Shown one piece after another: positions 1 through 6,931 of a DNA stretch of 30,404 nt. The notes under the pieces are model-generated. The model was not told the DNA's origin. It saw nothing but the letters and a program-made list of their open reading frames with translations, and made no database searches. The DNA comes from a bacterium. GTDB lineage: Bacteria; Bacillota_I; Bacilli_A; RF39; UBA660. Within the stretch, counting starts at the first letter, position 1. Each line of letters starts with the position of its first letter. The stretch covers positions 1-30,404 of the forward strand of contig JAQXHT010000006.1 in NCBI GenBank assembly GCA_029007415.1, in the 5' to 3' direction. Position numbers and translations under genes: made by a program.

Positions 1-346
1 TTTCTTTTGCTATATTATAGATATCTTGATGAAAACCGTTACTTCCCCCAATAATAAAAGTAATATTACTGCTATTCATTTCTCTAACTGTCATTAATTC
101 AGCCATTTCTAATGATGTCATTTCTCTACCTTTTACATCTAATAAAATAATATAATCTTTTAGGGAAAGATGTTTCATAATAGCATCTTTTTCTATTCTT
201 AAAGATTTATCTAGCTCTTCTATACCACAATCTGCTACTTCTATAATATTTAATTTTGTATACTTACTCAATCTTTTTTCATATTCTTTAATAGCATCAG
301 AAAAATATTTTTCTTTAATTTTACCAACTACTATTAGTTTTATCAT
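1..346 (-). CDS. rlmH: 23S rRNA pseudouridine-1915 N3-methyltransferase RlmH (3' end outside window)
   Basis: SPOUT-family methyltransferase that methylates pseudouridine 1915 in helix 69 of 23S rRNA on assembled ribosomes, using SAM. The visible 115 codons begin MIKLIVVGKIKEKYF and continue with YEKRLSKYTKLNIIEV, both typical of the RlmH N-terminus. The stretch FIIGGSNGFH matches the glycine-rich loop of the trefoil-knot SAM site. The C-terminal approximately 40 residues lie beyond base 1, so this is a window truncation, not a broken gene. Its ATG overlaps the walJ stop (ATGA), which points to translational coupling as the last visible gene of the gdpP-like/rplI/dnaB/M23/walJ operon. walJ and rlmH are also near neighbours in B. 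subtilis. Confidence 0.93.
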   Translation of the reverse strand, partial: MIKLIVVGKIKEKYFSDAIKEYEKRLSKYTKLNIIEVADCGIEELDKSLRIEKDAIMKHLSLKDYIILLDVKGREMTSLEMAELMTVREMNSSNITFIIGGSNGFHQDIYNIAKE

Positions 347-1107
347 CTGACTTCAACTACCTCTCCTATTTCTTCTTGCGTTGCTATTAATATTTTAGGA
401 CTATATTTAGTTCTTTCAATTGCTTCTTTAGTAGTATTGAATGCCAATTCTTTAGTATTATTTGTTTCACTTATATGTCCTAAAATTATGTATTTTGTTT
501 TATCTCCAACAAATTTTTCTAAATATGTAGCGGTTGCTCCATTAGATAAATGTCCTCTATCACTTAGTATTCTTTGTTTCAAATAATGTGGATAAGGTCC
601 AGTCAAAAGCATTTGTTCATCGTGATTACTTTCAATATAATATATTTCTCGATTAGATAATAAATCATAATATTTTTCATTTATATAACCAGTATCAGTA
701 ATATAAACTAAACTACTTGAATCACTACTTATCAAAAAACCAACTGACCCAGGAGCATCGTGAGAAGTATGAACTAAATCTATCGTAACATCTTTTAAAT
801 GCATTTTATCATTATATAATTCTATTTTTTCTTTTGGTAATATTTTTTTTAATTCTTTATACATTTCTTCTCTTATATATACAGGTACATTATTGTGCTT
901 AACAAACACTTTTAATCCTTTAATATGATCTGAATGAGTATGTGTAATAAGTAAAGCATCTATATCATCAATACTTCTATCAATTTCAGCTAATTTTTCT
1001 AGTAAGTGTCTGTAAGTTATCCCTATATCAATAAGAAAGCGAGTATTTCCTACTTCTATATAAGAAGTATTTCCTTTGGAACCGCTCGCTAACGTTATTA
1101 TTTTCAT
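343..1107 (-). CDS. walJ: MBL-fold metallohydrolase, WalJ (YycJ) family
   Basis: A 254-residue metallo-beta-lactamase-fold protein of the WalJ/YycJ type, a cytoplasmic predicted exonuclease/hydrolase linked in Firmicutes to coordinating cell division with replication. The start MKIITLASGSKGNTSYIE is characteristic of the family. The metal-binding motif HTHSDH is at residues 56-61, with further candidate ligands in TSHDAPG, ITDTGY and GHIS. In Bacilli walJ usually follows the walRKHI genes. Here it follows an M23 peptidase instead, and no two-component genes are visible. Its start codon shares one base with the stop of the upstream peptidase gene (TAATG), and its stop overlaps the rlmH start. 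The substrate is not established from sequence. Confidence 0.9.
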   Translation of the reverse strand: MKIITLASGSKGNTSYIEVGNTRFLIDIGITYRHLLEKLAEIDRSIDDIDALLITHTHSDHIKGLKVFVKHNNVPVYIREEMYKELKKILPKEKIELYNDKMHLKDVTIDLVHTSHDAPGSVGFLISSDSSSLVYITDTGYINEKYYDLLSNREIYYIESNHDEQMLLTGPYPHYLKQRILSDRGHLSNGATATYLEKFVGDKTKYIILGHISETNNTKELAFNTTKEAIERTKYSPKILIATQEEIGEVVEVR

Positions 1108-2606
1108 TAAAATAAACTAAGTGGTTGTAATGAAGTTGAACCTCTTCGGTAAGGAAATCCCCTGAAAAGTCCAAAGTGTAAATGTGTTCCTGTAGCAAAA
1201 CCAGTTTTTCCCATCGCTCCTATTTGTTGTCCAATAGAAACATTTTGTCCTACCTTTACATACCTAGCAGATAAATGAGCATACATAGTATAATAGCCAT
1301 TATTATGATTGATTACTATATACTCACCATTATCCCATTTAGAACTTGACTGAACTACTACTCCATTATTAGCTGCATAAATTGGAGAACCATAACCACC
1401 ACCAATATCAACTCCATCGTGAAGTGTTCCCCAACGGTAACCATATGGACTATTAATTGTATATGGAGTTGCCGTAGGCCATTTCCAGTAACCTTCAACT
1501 TTTGTAGTACCAGTTATATCTATACCAGATGAATAAGAATTTTGTTTTTTACCTTTAACTATAATTTCTTTTACTGGTTCCTTTAACCTTTCAGTAGCAC
1601 TTTCATTAATTACTGAGCTTTCTACTTGACCATTAACTTTTTGTACCTTACTAGTAACTCTTTGAAGACCATTTTCTCCTTTTTGAGTTACTTCTTCAGT
1701 ACCTACCATTTTATTCTCATCATACTTAACCTCGGTTTCATATTTAATCTCCTGATCAAAAACAGTGTGATCTATTTCAACTAATCTGAATTGTGGTTTA
1801 ATGATATTTATTGTTACTTGTTGTCCTGCAAACAATAAACTATTTTCATCCTTAAAAGTTGGATTAGCAATTAAAAATTCTTTATTAGATAACTTATTAT
1901 TAAATGCAATGTCACTAATTGTATCACCATCTTGAACTGTATATTTCTGATGTTCATCTAATGTACCAAATAATAAATATCTACTCAAATCATCAACTTT
2001 TTCATATATTGTTTTATCTACTGGTATTTTCGTATTTTTTACAGTTATTTTATTTTCTATATAAACATTTTCAATAATTGTACCAGTATCTTTAATTTCT
2101 TTTTGCTTATTGTTTAAATATTTTTCATAATCATCATTATTTACAAATGACCTAATAGTTTTATCCATTGCTTCTGTAAAGACTGTTTTATCAAGAACAT
2201 AAATTGTTTGGTCTACACCCTTTTGTGTTTCCCCTTGTTCAGTTGTACTATCTATACCTTTTATTTTTATGGCATAACCATTAATTGTAAATGATTCTAA
2301 ATCTTTAATTTTTTCATATATTTCTTTAGTTGTAGATATTTTTTCTTGATAAGTTATTTCTTTAACCACTTTTAAATCTTCTGGTGCATACACTTTATCT
2401 ACTTTATACTTATTTTTTATTTTCTCTTGTTCTTTATCAATATATTGTTCTAATTCTTCTTTATTTTCAATAAGTCCCAAAGAATTACCTTTCAAGTAAA
2501 CCCGATAAACATCTTGTGGATTCTTTGCTTTTGGTGATGGAATATATAAAACTAGTAGTGCACTAACGGCGAGAGCTACACTTATTATTAATACTTTCTT
2601 CCCCAT
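1107..2606 (-). CDS. membrane-anchored LysM-G5-M23 murein endopeptidase
   Basis: Predicted cell-wall hydrolase of 499 residues. An N-terminal hydrophobic segment (about residues 4-24, after MGKKV) acts as signal anchor. A LysM domain lies around residues 220-265 (YTVQDGDTISDIAF), a G5-like domain around 272-350 (KYETEVKYDENKMVG, then EEVTQKGENGLQ), and an M23/LytM zinc peptidase domain from about 370 to the end. Catalytic zinc ligands are visible as HDGVD and HLHFG. I chose the ATG at 2606 over the upstream ATG at 2630 because a strong AGAGGAGG Shine-Dalgarno sits between them, 6-7 bases before 2606. The 2630 start would add MVQKRRNK and overlap dnaB. The gene sits one base after the dnaB stop in the same operon. 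An active M23 peptidase implies that the cell makes peptidoglycan. Confidence 0.88.
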   Translation of the reverse strand: MGKKVLIISVALAVSALLVLYIPSPKAKNPQDVYRVYLKGNSLGLIENKEELEQYIDKEQEKIKNKYKVDKVYAPEDLKVVKEITYQEKISTTKEIYEKIKDLESFTINGYAIKIKGIDSTTEQGETQKGVDQTIYVLDKTVFTEAMDKTIRSFVNNDDYEKYLNNKQKEIKDTGTIIENVYIENKITVKNTKIPVDKTIYEKVDDLSRYLLFGTLDEHQKYTVQDGDTISDIAFNNKLSNKEFLIANPTFKDENSLLFAGQQVTINIIKPQFRLVEIDHTVFDQEIKYETEVKYDENKMVGTEEVTQKGENGLQRVTSKVQKVNGQVESSVINESATERLKEPVKEIIVKGKKQNSYSSGIDITGTTKVEGYWKWPTATPYTINSPYGYRWGTLHDGVDIGGGYGSPIYAANNGVVVQSSSKWDNGEYIVINHNNGYYTMYAHLSARYVKVGQNVSIGQQIGAMGKTGFATGTHLHFGLFRGFPYRRGSTSLQPLSLF

Positions 2607-2607
2607 T

Positions 2608-3954
2608 TTATTCCTCCTCTTCTGGACCATTTGTCATATTAAGAAAGGTTGAAGTGTCTTTTTTAAATAGTAATTGAATTGTTGCTTGAGGACCATTTCT
2701 ATGTTTAGCTATAATAAATTCACTGACACTAGTAGCATCTTTTTTTGCTTCTTTATTATAATAATCGTCTCGATATAAAAATCCTACTAAGTCAGCATCC
2801 TGTTCAATAGAACCTGACTCACGTAAATCTGATAGCATAGGTCTTTTATCTTCTCTTCCTTCAACACTACGTGACAACTGAGCTAAAGCTATTATTGGAA
2901 TGTGAAGTTCCATAGCTAATGTTTTTAAGCTACGGGAAATATCTGCTACTTCTTGTTGTCTATTACTTCCATAATTCTTTCCACCAGAAATTAATTGTAA
3001 ATAATCGATTATTACTAAATCTAATCCATCACTAGAACTTGCTAATCTTCTACATTTTGCTCTTATTTCTCCAATTGTTATTCCTGGAGTATCATCTATA
3101 TATAACTTAGCTTTTGATAATTGTGTTGTAGCTTCATTAAATCTTTTCCAATCTTGATTTAATAATTTACCAGTTCGCATTTTATAACCTTCTATTTGAC
3201 CAAGTGATGAAATAATACGATTAGCTAATTGACTAGCACCCATTTCTAAGTTAAATACTGCTACAGTATTATCAGAATGAGTAGTTACATAAGTAGCAAG
3301 ATTGAGAGCAAAAGCTGTTTTACCCATACCAGGACGAGCTGCTATTATTATCATTTCATTTTCGTGCAAACCAGCTGTTAATTTATCAAAATCATACCAA
3401 CCAGTCGCTATCCCCGTTATTTCTCCTTTAGATTCTGCTAATTTTTCAAGATCTTCTTGTGTCTTAATTAACACATCCTGAATACTTTGGAATTCGCCAC
3501 TTTTTCGATTCTTAGCTATATTTAATATCTGTTTTTCTGCTAAATCTAAAATATCATTAACATTTTCTTCTTGATTATAGCCTAGTGTTACTATATTTGT
3601 TGCAGTATCAATCAAACCTCTTAAAAGAGCTGTTTTTTCTACTTCTTGAATATAGTAATCTATATTACTAGCAGTTGGTACAAATTCAACTATTTCTGTT
3701 AAATAAGATACTCCTCCTGCTTCTGTTAAAGCATTCATCTTTGTAAGCTCTGTTGTAACTGTCGTTAAATCTAAAGGGATTTTTTCTTCGTGTAAGTTTT
3801 GAAAAGCCTTAAAGATTTTTGCATTTCTTAAATCAAAAAAGCTAGATTCAGTTAAATTTTCTATTGCTAAAGTAGCAGCAGCTGTTGATAAAAAACATGA
3901 ACCTAAAACACTCATTTCTGCTTCTTTATTATTAGGTAATTCTCTTAAGGCCAT
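2608..3954 (-). CDS. dnaB: replicative DNA helicase DnaB (DnaC in Bacillus naming)
   Basis: Hexameric 5'-3' helicase of the replication fork, 448 residues, the usual family length. The N-terminal DnaG-interacting domain starts LPNNKEAEMSVLGSCF. The RecA-like C-terminal domain has a Walker A AARPGMGKTAF near residue 204 and a Walker B DLVIIDYLQLI near 308, followed by the SRSLKTLAMEL and QLSRSVEGREDKRP segments conserved in the family. An AAGGAGG Shine-Dalgarno precedes the ATG. The gene lies 10 bases after rplI, the same pairing as in B. subtilis. No helicase loader (DnaI/DnaD) is encoded in the window. Confidence 0.97.
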   Translation of the reverse strand: MALRELPNNKEAEMSVLGSCFLSTAAATLAIENLTESSFFDLRNAKIFKAFQNLHEEKIPLDLTTVTTELTKMNALTEAGGVSYLTEIVEFVPTASNIDYYIQEVEKTALLRGLIDTATNIVTLGYNQEENVNDILDLAEKQILNIAKNRKSGEFQSIQDVLIKTQEDLEKLAESKGEITGIATGWYDFDKLTAGLHENEMIIIAARPGMGKTAFALNLATYVTTHSDNTVAVFNLEMGASQLANRIISSLGQIEGYKMRTGKLLNQDWKRFNEATTQLSKAKLYIDDTPGITIGEIRAKCRRLASSSDGLDLVIIDYLQLISGGKNYGSNRQQEVADISRSLKTLAMELHIPIIALAQLSRSVEGREDKRPMLSDLRESGSIEQDADLVGFLYRDDYYNKEAKKDATSVSEFIIAKHRNGPQATIQLLFKKDTSTFLNMTNGPEEEE

Positions 3955-3964
3955 TTTTACCTCC

Positions 3965-4405
3965 TTACTTTACTAAATGAACTTTAACAATTGCGCTAAC
4001 TTCTTTATGTAATTCTATTTCTACCTTATGAAATCCTAAGGAAGATAAGGAATCTTGTAATTTAATTTGATTTTTTTCTATATTGTAACCGTTTGCTTTC
4101 AATTCTTCTTTTATTTGTTTTTGACTAATACTTCCAAAAACACGATTTCCTTCACCGGTTTTTACTTTAAATGTTAATGTCAATTTTTCCAGATTATTCT
4201 TTTCTTGATTTGCTTCTTGTTTAGCATTATTATAGTCTTCTTTTCTTTGAGATTGTTCTTTTTTTAGTTTTGCTAAATTTTCTTGATTTGCTACAACTGC
4301 AAGATTTTTCTTTATTAAAAAGTTTATGGCATAACCATCTTTTACTTCTTTTATATCATCTTTTTTTCCTACACCTTTTACATCCTGACGAAAAATTACT
4401 TTCAT
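3965..4405 (-). CDS. rplI: 50S ribosomal protein L9
   Basis: Large-subunit protein L9, 146 residues (family usually about 148). The N-terminal 23S rRNA-binding domain begins MKVIFRQDVKGVGKKDDIKEV and contains the diagnostic GYAINFLIKK segment. A long charged connecting helix spans about residues 41-75, followed by the C-terminal domain (VFGSISQKQI, then VEIELHKEVSAIVKV). Its ATG overlaps the stop of the upstream DHH phosphoesterase gene by one base (TAATG), with a GGAGGA Shine-Dalgarno inside that gene's end, so the two are translationally coupled. Confidence 0.97.
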   Translation of the reverse strand: MKVIFRQDVKGVGKKDDIKEVKDGYAINFLIKKNLAVVANQENLAKLKKEQSQRKEDYNNAKQEANQEKNNLEKLTLTFKVKTGEGNRVFGSISQKQIKEELKANGYNIEKNQIKLQDSLSSLGFHKVEIELHKEVSAIVKVHLVK

Positions 4406-5394
4406 TAGTCTTCCTCCTTTATAGCTTGATTTAATTTTTCTGCGACTTTACTGATTGGAACATTTTCAAATTGAGCTGCTCCTCCCATTTTATCGCCACC
4501 ACCGCCTAGTTTAGATAAAATATTAGCTATACTTTTTTTACCAATACTTCGTCCACTAACTGATGTTATATTATTAGAAGTTTTTGCTATCACAAATGAT
4601 AATTCTATATCATTAAAGAATAATAAAGTATCAGCTATTTTAGCTAAATCTTCTCTTCGATAGATAGCATAACTGCTTCCTTTAGCAATTGCTATTTTAT
4701 TGTTAATTACTTGAACATTAGTGATTAATTTTTGACGTTCCATATAATCTTTTAAGTCTTGTTTTAATAGGTATTGAACTTTAGTAGTACTAGCTCCCAA
4801 ACACGATAAGTAATAAGCACTGTAATATGTCTCATTGTTAGTTTTTAATGTAAAGTTATTTGTGTCTAGAACTATTCCTGATAACAATAAGGTTGCATAA
4901 TATGGGTCTATTTGTGAGTTATATTCTTCTATCAAATTAGTTATCATTTCACATGCACTTGATGCTGTATTATCAATTATTCTATTACTACATTCAATTG
5001 ATGTTTCACCGAGTTCATGATGATCTATTATAACAATTTGTTCATCATCAAACAAGGAAACGATTTCGTAATCTTGAACTAATTCTTTTTTGTTAGTGTC
5101 TAGAATAAACAATAAGTTTCTTTTTTTACGTAGATAAAGATTATCTTCTACTTCATGACCTGTTATTATCTGTAAACAACCATCTAGTTCTCTCAAAACT
5201 TTTTCGACACCTAATTCATGTTCCTTATCATTTATTACTAAATAACAATTTTTCCTTTGTTTTTCTAGAACTGAATATAACCCTATTGAACTGCCCAATG
5301 CATCTAAATCTAAGTTCTTATGAGCCATTATAAATATAGTCTTAGCACCTCGAATTAATTTTTTTAATTCTCTTTTCTTTTCATTAATTTTCAA
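4405..5394 (-). CDS. gdpP: DHH-DHHA1 phosphoesterase, short GdpP-like (predicted c-di-AMP phosphodiesterase)
   Basis: Predicted cyclic-dinucleotide phosphodiesterase of about 329 residues with only the DHH and DHHA1 domains. Metal-binding motifs are visible: AHKNLDLDALGS, LDTNK, IIDHHELG and ILDTNNF-type, plus the C-terminal LGGGGDKMGGAAQ loop. In canonical DHHA1 domains this loop is usually GGGH; here the last position is Asp. Position before rplI-dnaB is that of gdpP, but full-length GdpP (about 650 residues) carries two membrane helices, a PAS and a degenerate GGDEF domain, and none is present. The longest frame begins with GTG at 5403, but that GTG lies inside a GAGGTG Shine-Dalgarno; a TTG six bases downstream (5394) is better placed and is my chosen start. 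An NrnA/pAp-phosphatase role cannot be excluded. Confidence 0.78.
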   Translation of the reverse strand: MKINEKKRELKKLIRGAKTIFIMAHKNLDLDALGSSIGLYSVLEKQRKNCYLVINDKEHELGVEKVLRELDGCLQIITGHEVEDNLYLRKKRNLLFILDTNKKELVQDYEIVSLFDDEQIVIIDHHELGETSIECSNRIIDNTASSACEMITNLIEEYNSQIDPYYATLLLSGIVLDTNNFTLKTNNETYYSAYYLSCLGASTTKVQYLLKQDLKDYMERQKLITNVQVINNKIAIAKGSSYAIYRREDLAKIADTLLFFNDIELSFVIAKTSNNITSVSGRSIGKKSIANILSKLGGGGDKMGGAAQFENVPISKVAEKLNQAIKEED

Positions 5395-5418
5395 AACAAC
5401 CACCTCTATTCAATTTTA

Positions 5419-5443
5419 AAAAAAGAAGATGTTAATTCTTCTT
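5419..5443 (-). terminator. hairpin with T-run in the leader of the gdpP-rplI operon (possible attenuator)
   Basis: Read on the minus strand, an 8-bp stem AAAGAAGA / TCTTCTTT with a 7-base loop (ATTAACA) runs into further T residues. It lies between the predicted promoter (5461-5489) and the gdpP-like start, so it would act within the operon leader. The stem is A/G on one side and has only two G-C pairs, so it is weak. It may be an attenuator or a leftover terminator. Confidence 0.4.
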
Positions 5444-5460
5444 TATAAAATTACAGTTAT

Positions 5461-5489
5461 AATATATCATTTTTAGCTTTAAAAATCAA
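5461..5489 (-). promoter_or_regulatory. promoter of the gdpP-like/rplI/dnaB/M23/walJ/rlmH operon
   Basis: On the minus strand: -35 TTGATT (5489-5484), a 17-base spacer, -10 TATATT (5466-5461). It is the only good sigma-A type match in the gap between the rpsR terminator and the gdpP-like gene. A palindrome (arms AAACTCT / AGAGTTT around TTAG) ends at the -35 box. Confidence 0.6.
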
Positions 5490-5522
5490 ACTCTCTAAAG
5501 AGTTTTGCTAAGTATTAATTAT

Positions 5523-5559
5523 AAATAAAAAAGTCGAAAACTAACCAATTTTCAACTTT
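5523..5559 (-). terminator. rho-independent terminator of the rpsF-ssb-rpsR operon
   Basis: On the minus strand, directly after the rpsR stop: stem AAGTTGAAAA / TTTTCGACTT (10 pairs, one G-T) with an 8-base loop TTGGTTAG, followed by TTTTTATTTAT. Confidence 0.75.
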
Positions 5560-5565
5560 AAAATA

Positions 5566-5781
5566 TTACTTTGTGAATGGTAATAAAGCGATTTGACGTG
5601 CTCTTTTAATTTCATTTGCAATAACACGTTGATGTTTTGCACAAGCACCTGTTACACGACGAGGTAAAATTTTTCCTCTTTCGTTAACGTACTTTTTAAG
5701 AATATCAACATCTTTATAATCAAAATTCTTACCTTGACACATTAAACATACTTTTTTCTTTTTACGATAAAATTCTGCCAT
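5566..5781 (-). CDS. rpsR: 30S ribosomal protein S18
   Basis: Small-subunit protein S18, 71 residues, which pairs with S6 on the platform of the 30S subunit. The core IDILKKYVNERGKILPRR-type segment (here VDILKKYVNERGKILPRR), TGACAKHQR and the C-terminal IKRARQIALLPF are diagnostic. The N-terminal CLMCQGKNFDYKD retains a Cys-x-x-Cys pair, as in zinc-binding (C+) versions of S18, although only two cysteines are close together. A strong AAGGAGG Shine-Dalgarno precedes the ATG. The gene is third in the rpsF-ssb-rpsR operon and is followed by an intrinsic terminator. Confidence 0.97.
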   Translation of the reverse strand: MAEFYRKKKKVCLMCQGKNFDYKDVDILKKYVNERGKILPRRVTGACAKHQRVIANEIKRARQIALLPFTK

Positions 5782-5796
5782 AAATTAACCTCCTTT

Positions 5797-6318
5797 TTAA
5801 AATGGTAATTCATCATCATTTATCTCGATATTAGAACCAAATTCAGCGTAAGGATCACTTGATATATTAGTTCCTGTTGGTGAAGATGGTATTGCACTAA
5901 AATCATAAGGAGTTGTTTCGGTTGAAGTTGGCTGATTACTAAAGTTTGCAGATGGTGTTGCTGGTGCTGTTGGTTGAGACATTTGCCCTTGAGCATTATC
6001 TCTTCTCGAACCAACAAAATCAATATTTTCCACAATTACTTCTGTAACATAACGCTTTTGACCATTTTGATCATCATAATTTCTAGTTTGAATTCTTCCT
6101 TCAACTGCTACTTGACTACCTTGAGATAAATAATTTTTTACTGTTTCTGCTAATTTTCTCCAAACAACACAGTTAATAAAGTCTGCTTCTCTTTCACCAC
6201 TTTGATTAGTAAATGGACGATTTACAGCAAGACTGAATGTTGTAACTGGAGTATTACTACCAGTATAACGTAACTCAGGGTCTCTTGTTAAACGACCTAT
6301 TAAAATTACTTTATTCAT
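5797..6318 (-). CDS. ssb: single-stranded DNA-binding protein
   Basis: Single-stranded DNA-binding protein, 173 residues. The OB fold occupies about residues 1-105 (MNKVILIGRLTRDPELRYT, then FSLAVNRPF, NCVVWRKLAE, and VEGRIQTRNY). A Pro/Ser/Thr/Gln-rich disordered linker follows, and the protein ends in the acidic tip DDELPF, which recruits SSB partner proteins such as PriA, RecO and RecG in other bacteria. It sits between rpsF and rpsR as in B. subtilis, where the operon couples ribosomal-protein and SSB synthesis. An AGAGGTAAC Shine-Dalgarno supports the ATG. Confidence 0.97.
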   Translation of the reverse strand: MNKVILIGRLTRDPELRYTGSNTPVTTFSLAVNRPFTNQSGEREADFINCVVWRKLAETVKNYLSQGSQVAVEGRIQTRNYDDQNGQKRYVTEVIVENIDFVGSRRDNAQGQMSQPTAPATPSANFSNQPTSTETTPYDFSAIPSSPTGTNISSDPYAEFGSNIEINDDELPF

Positions 6319-6332
6319 AGTTACCTCTTTTT

Positions 6333-6620
6333 CTAGTCTTCTTTACGAATAATTAAATGACGTAAAATATTTTCGTTGATACCAGCTAAACGGTCGAATT
6401 CTTTTACAGCTTCATGTGAAGCTTCTACTACGAATAAGAAATAATAACCATTCTTATATTTCTTAATTTCATAAGCTAATTCTCTTTGTCCCATTGCTTT
6501 TTCTTCAACAAATTTAGCTTCTAAGTTTGTTAATACCTTTTTTAAACTATCTGCTTCTTTTTTAATTGCAGTCTCTTCTAAATCTGGCTTAACAATAAAC
6601 ATAATTTCGTACTTATTCAT
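6333..6620 (-). CDS. rpsF: 30S ribosomal protein S6
   Basis: Small-subunit protein S6, 95 residues. MNKYEIMFIVKPDLEE, GQRELAYEIKKYKNGYYF and the C-terminal ILRHLIIRKED are family hallmarks. It lacks the long Glu tail seen in enterobacterial S6. First gene of rpsF-ssb-rpsR. The Shine-Dalgarno AAGGAGG (6628-6634) is complementary to a CTCCTT in the leader, so translation could be controlled by RNA folding; autogenous repression by the S6:S18 complex is known for this operon in other bacteria. Confidence 0.97.
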   Translation of the reverse strand: MNKYEIMFIVKPDLEETAIKKEADSLKKVLTNLEAKFVEEKAMGQRELAYEIKKYKNGYYFLFVVEASHEAVKEFDRLAGINENILRHLIIRKED

Positions 6621-6628
6621 TATTACAC

Positions 6629-6683
6629 CTCCTTTTGGACATATGACCTAACTTTTGTTAGATAAGGAGTATTTTAAATACTC
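6629..6683 (-). promoter_or_regulatory. rpsF leader RNA with alternative hairpins (candidate S6:S18 autoregulatory leader)
   Basis: The transcript from the rpsF promoter should start near 6683. Minus-strand order: hairpin A, GAGTATT / AATACTC with loop TAA (6667-6683); then CTCCTT (6664-6669), whose CTC is shared with hairpin A; then a small hairpin CTAAC-AAAA-GTTAG (6648-6661); then the Shine-Dalgarno AAGGAG (6629-6634). CTCCTT can pair fully with AAGGAG, closing over the small hairpin and hiding the ribosome site. The two folds are mutually exclusive. That S6:S18 binds here is inference from other bacteria; I do not see a clear match to a published consensus. Confidence 0.5.
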
Positions 6684-6689
6684 GACTGT

Positions 6690-6718
6690 ATTATAACAGA
6701 ACATAAAGCATATGTCTA
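6690..6718 (-). promoter_or_regulatory. promoter of rpsF-ssb-rpsR
   Basis: On the minus strand: -35 TAGACA (6718-6713), 17-base spacer, perfect -10 TATAAT (6695-6690). Strong sigma-A type match about 70 bases upstream of rpsF. Confidence 0.75.
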
Positions 6719-6749
6719 GACTAATACATATTTTTTTATTTAGAAAATT

Positions 6750-6833
6750 ATATAGTCACTGCTTATACATTCTTCCTGCTTCATAGAATTTTCTTCTCCA
6801 CAGGCTTAAATTCGGACAGGTGGTGCCCTATAT
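6750..6833. other. unassigned GC-richer inverted-repeat element between ychF and rpsF (possible structured RNA)
   Basis: In the 311-base gap between ychF and rpsF, a patch at about 6798-6828 is roughly half G+C while its surroundings are mostly A+T. Read on the minus strand, ATATAG (6833-6828) pairs with CTATAT (6755-6750) to close a domain. Inside it, CCAC pairs with GTGG (6823-6820 with 6801-6798), and ATTCT pairs with AGAAT just downstream. No open reading frame of note covers it. I compared it by eye with tmRNA, SRP RNA, RNase P, T-box and common riboswitch cores and found no match. The strand of any transcript is unknown. The rest of the gap holds the rpsF promoter and leader, and nothing else I can identify. 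Confidence 0.35.
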
Positions 6834-6931
6834 CTTTTAATTCTTACATATTACATTACATATATTTTTTTAATAATTGCTAGTGTCTACATAATAATTA
6901 TATACAACCAATAAATTTTTTATATTTGAGA

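Noticed and set aside
5820..6035. 71-codon frame inside ssb in another frame
   Set aside because: Gln/Leu/His-rich reading of the repetitive ssb linker; a shadow.
6750..6833. Considered tmRNA, SRP RNA, 6S RNA, T-box and common riboswitches for the folded patch
   Set aside because: None of the conserved cores I can recall is present; AGGTGGTGCC on the plus strand only loosely resembles a T-box bulge and no gene follows on that strand.
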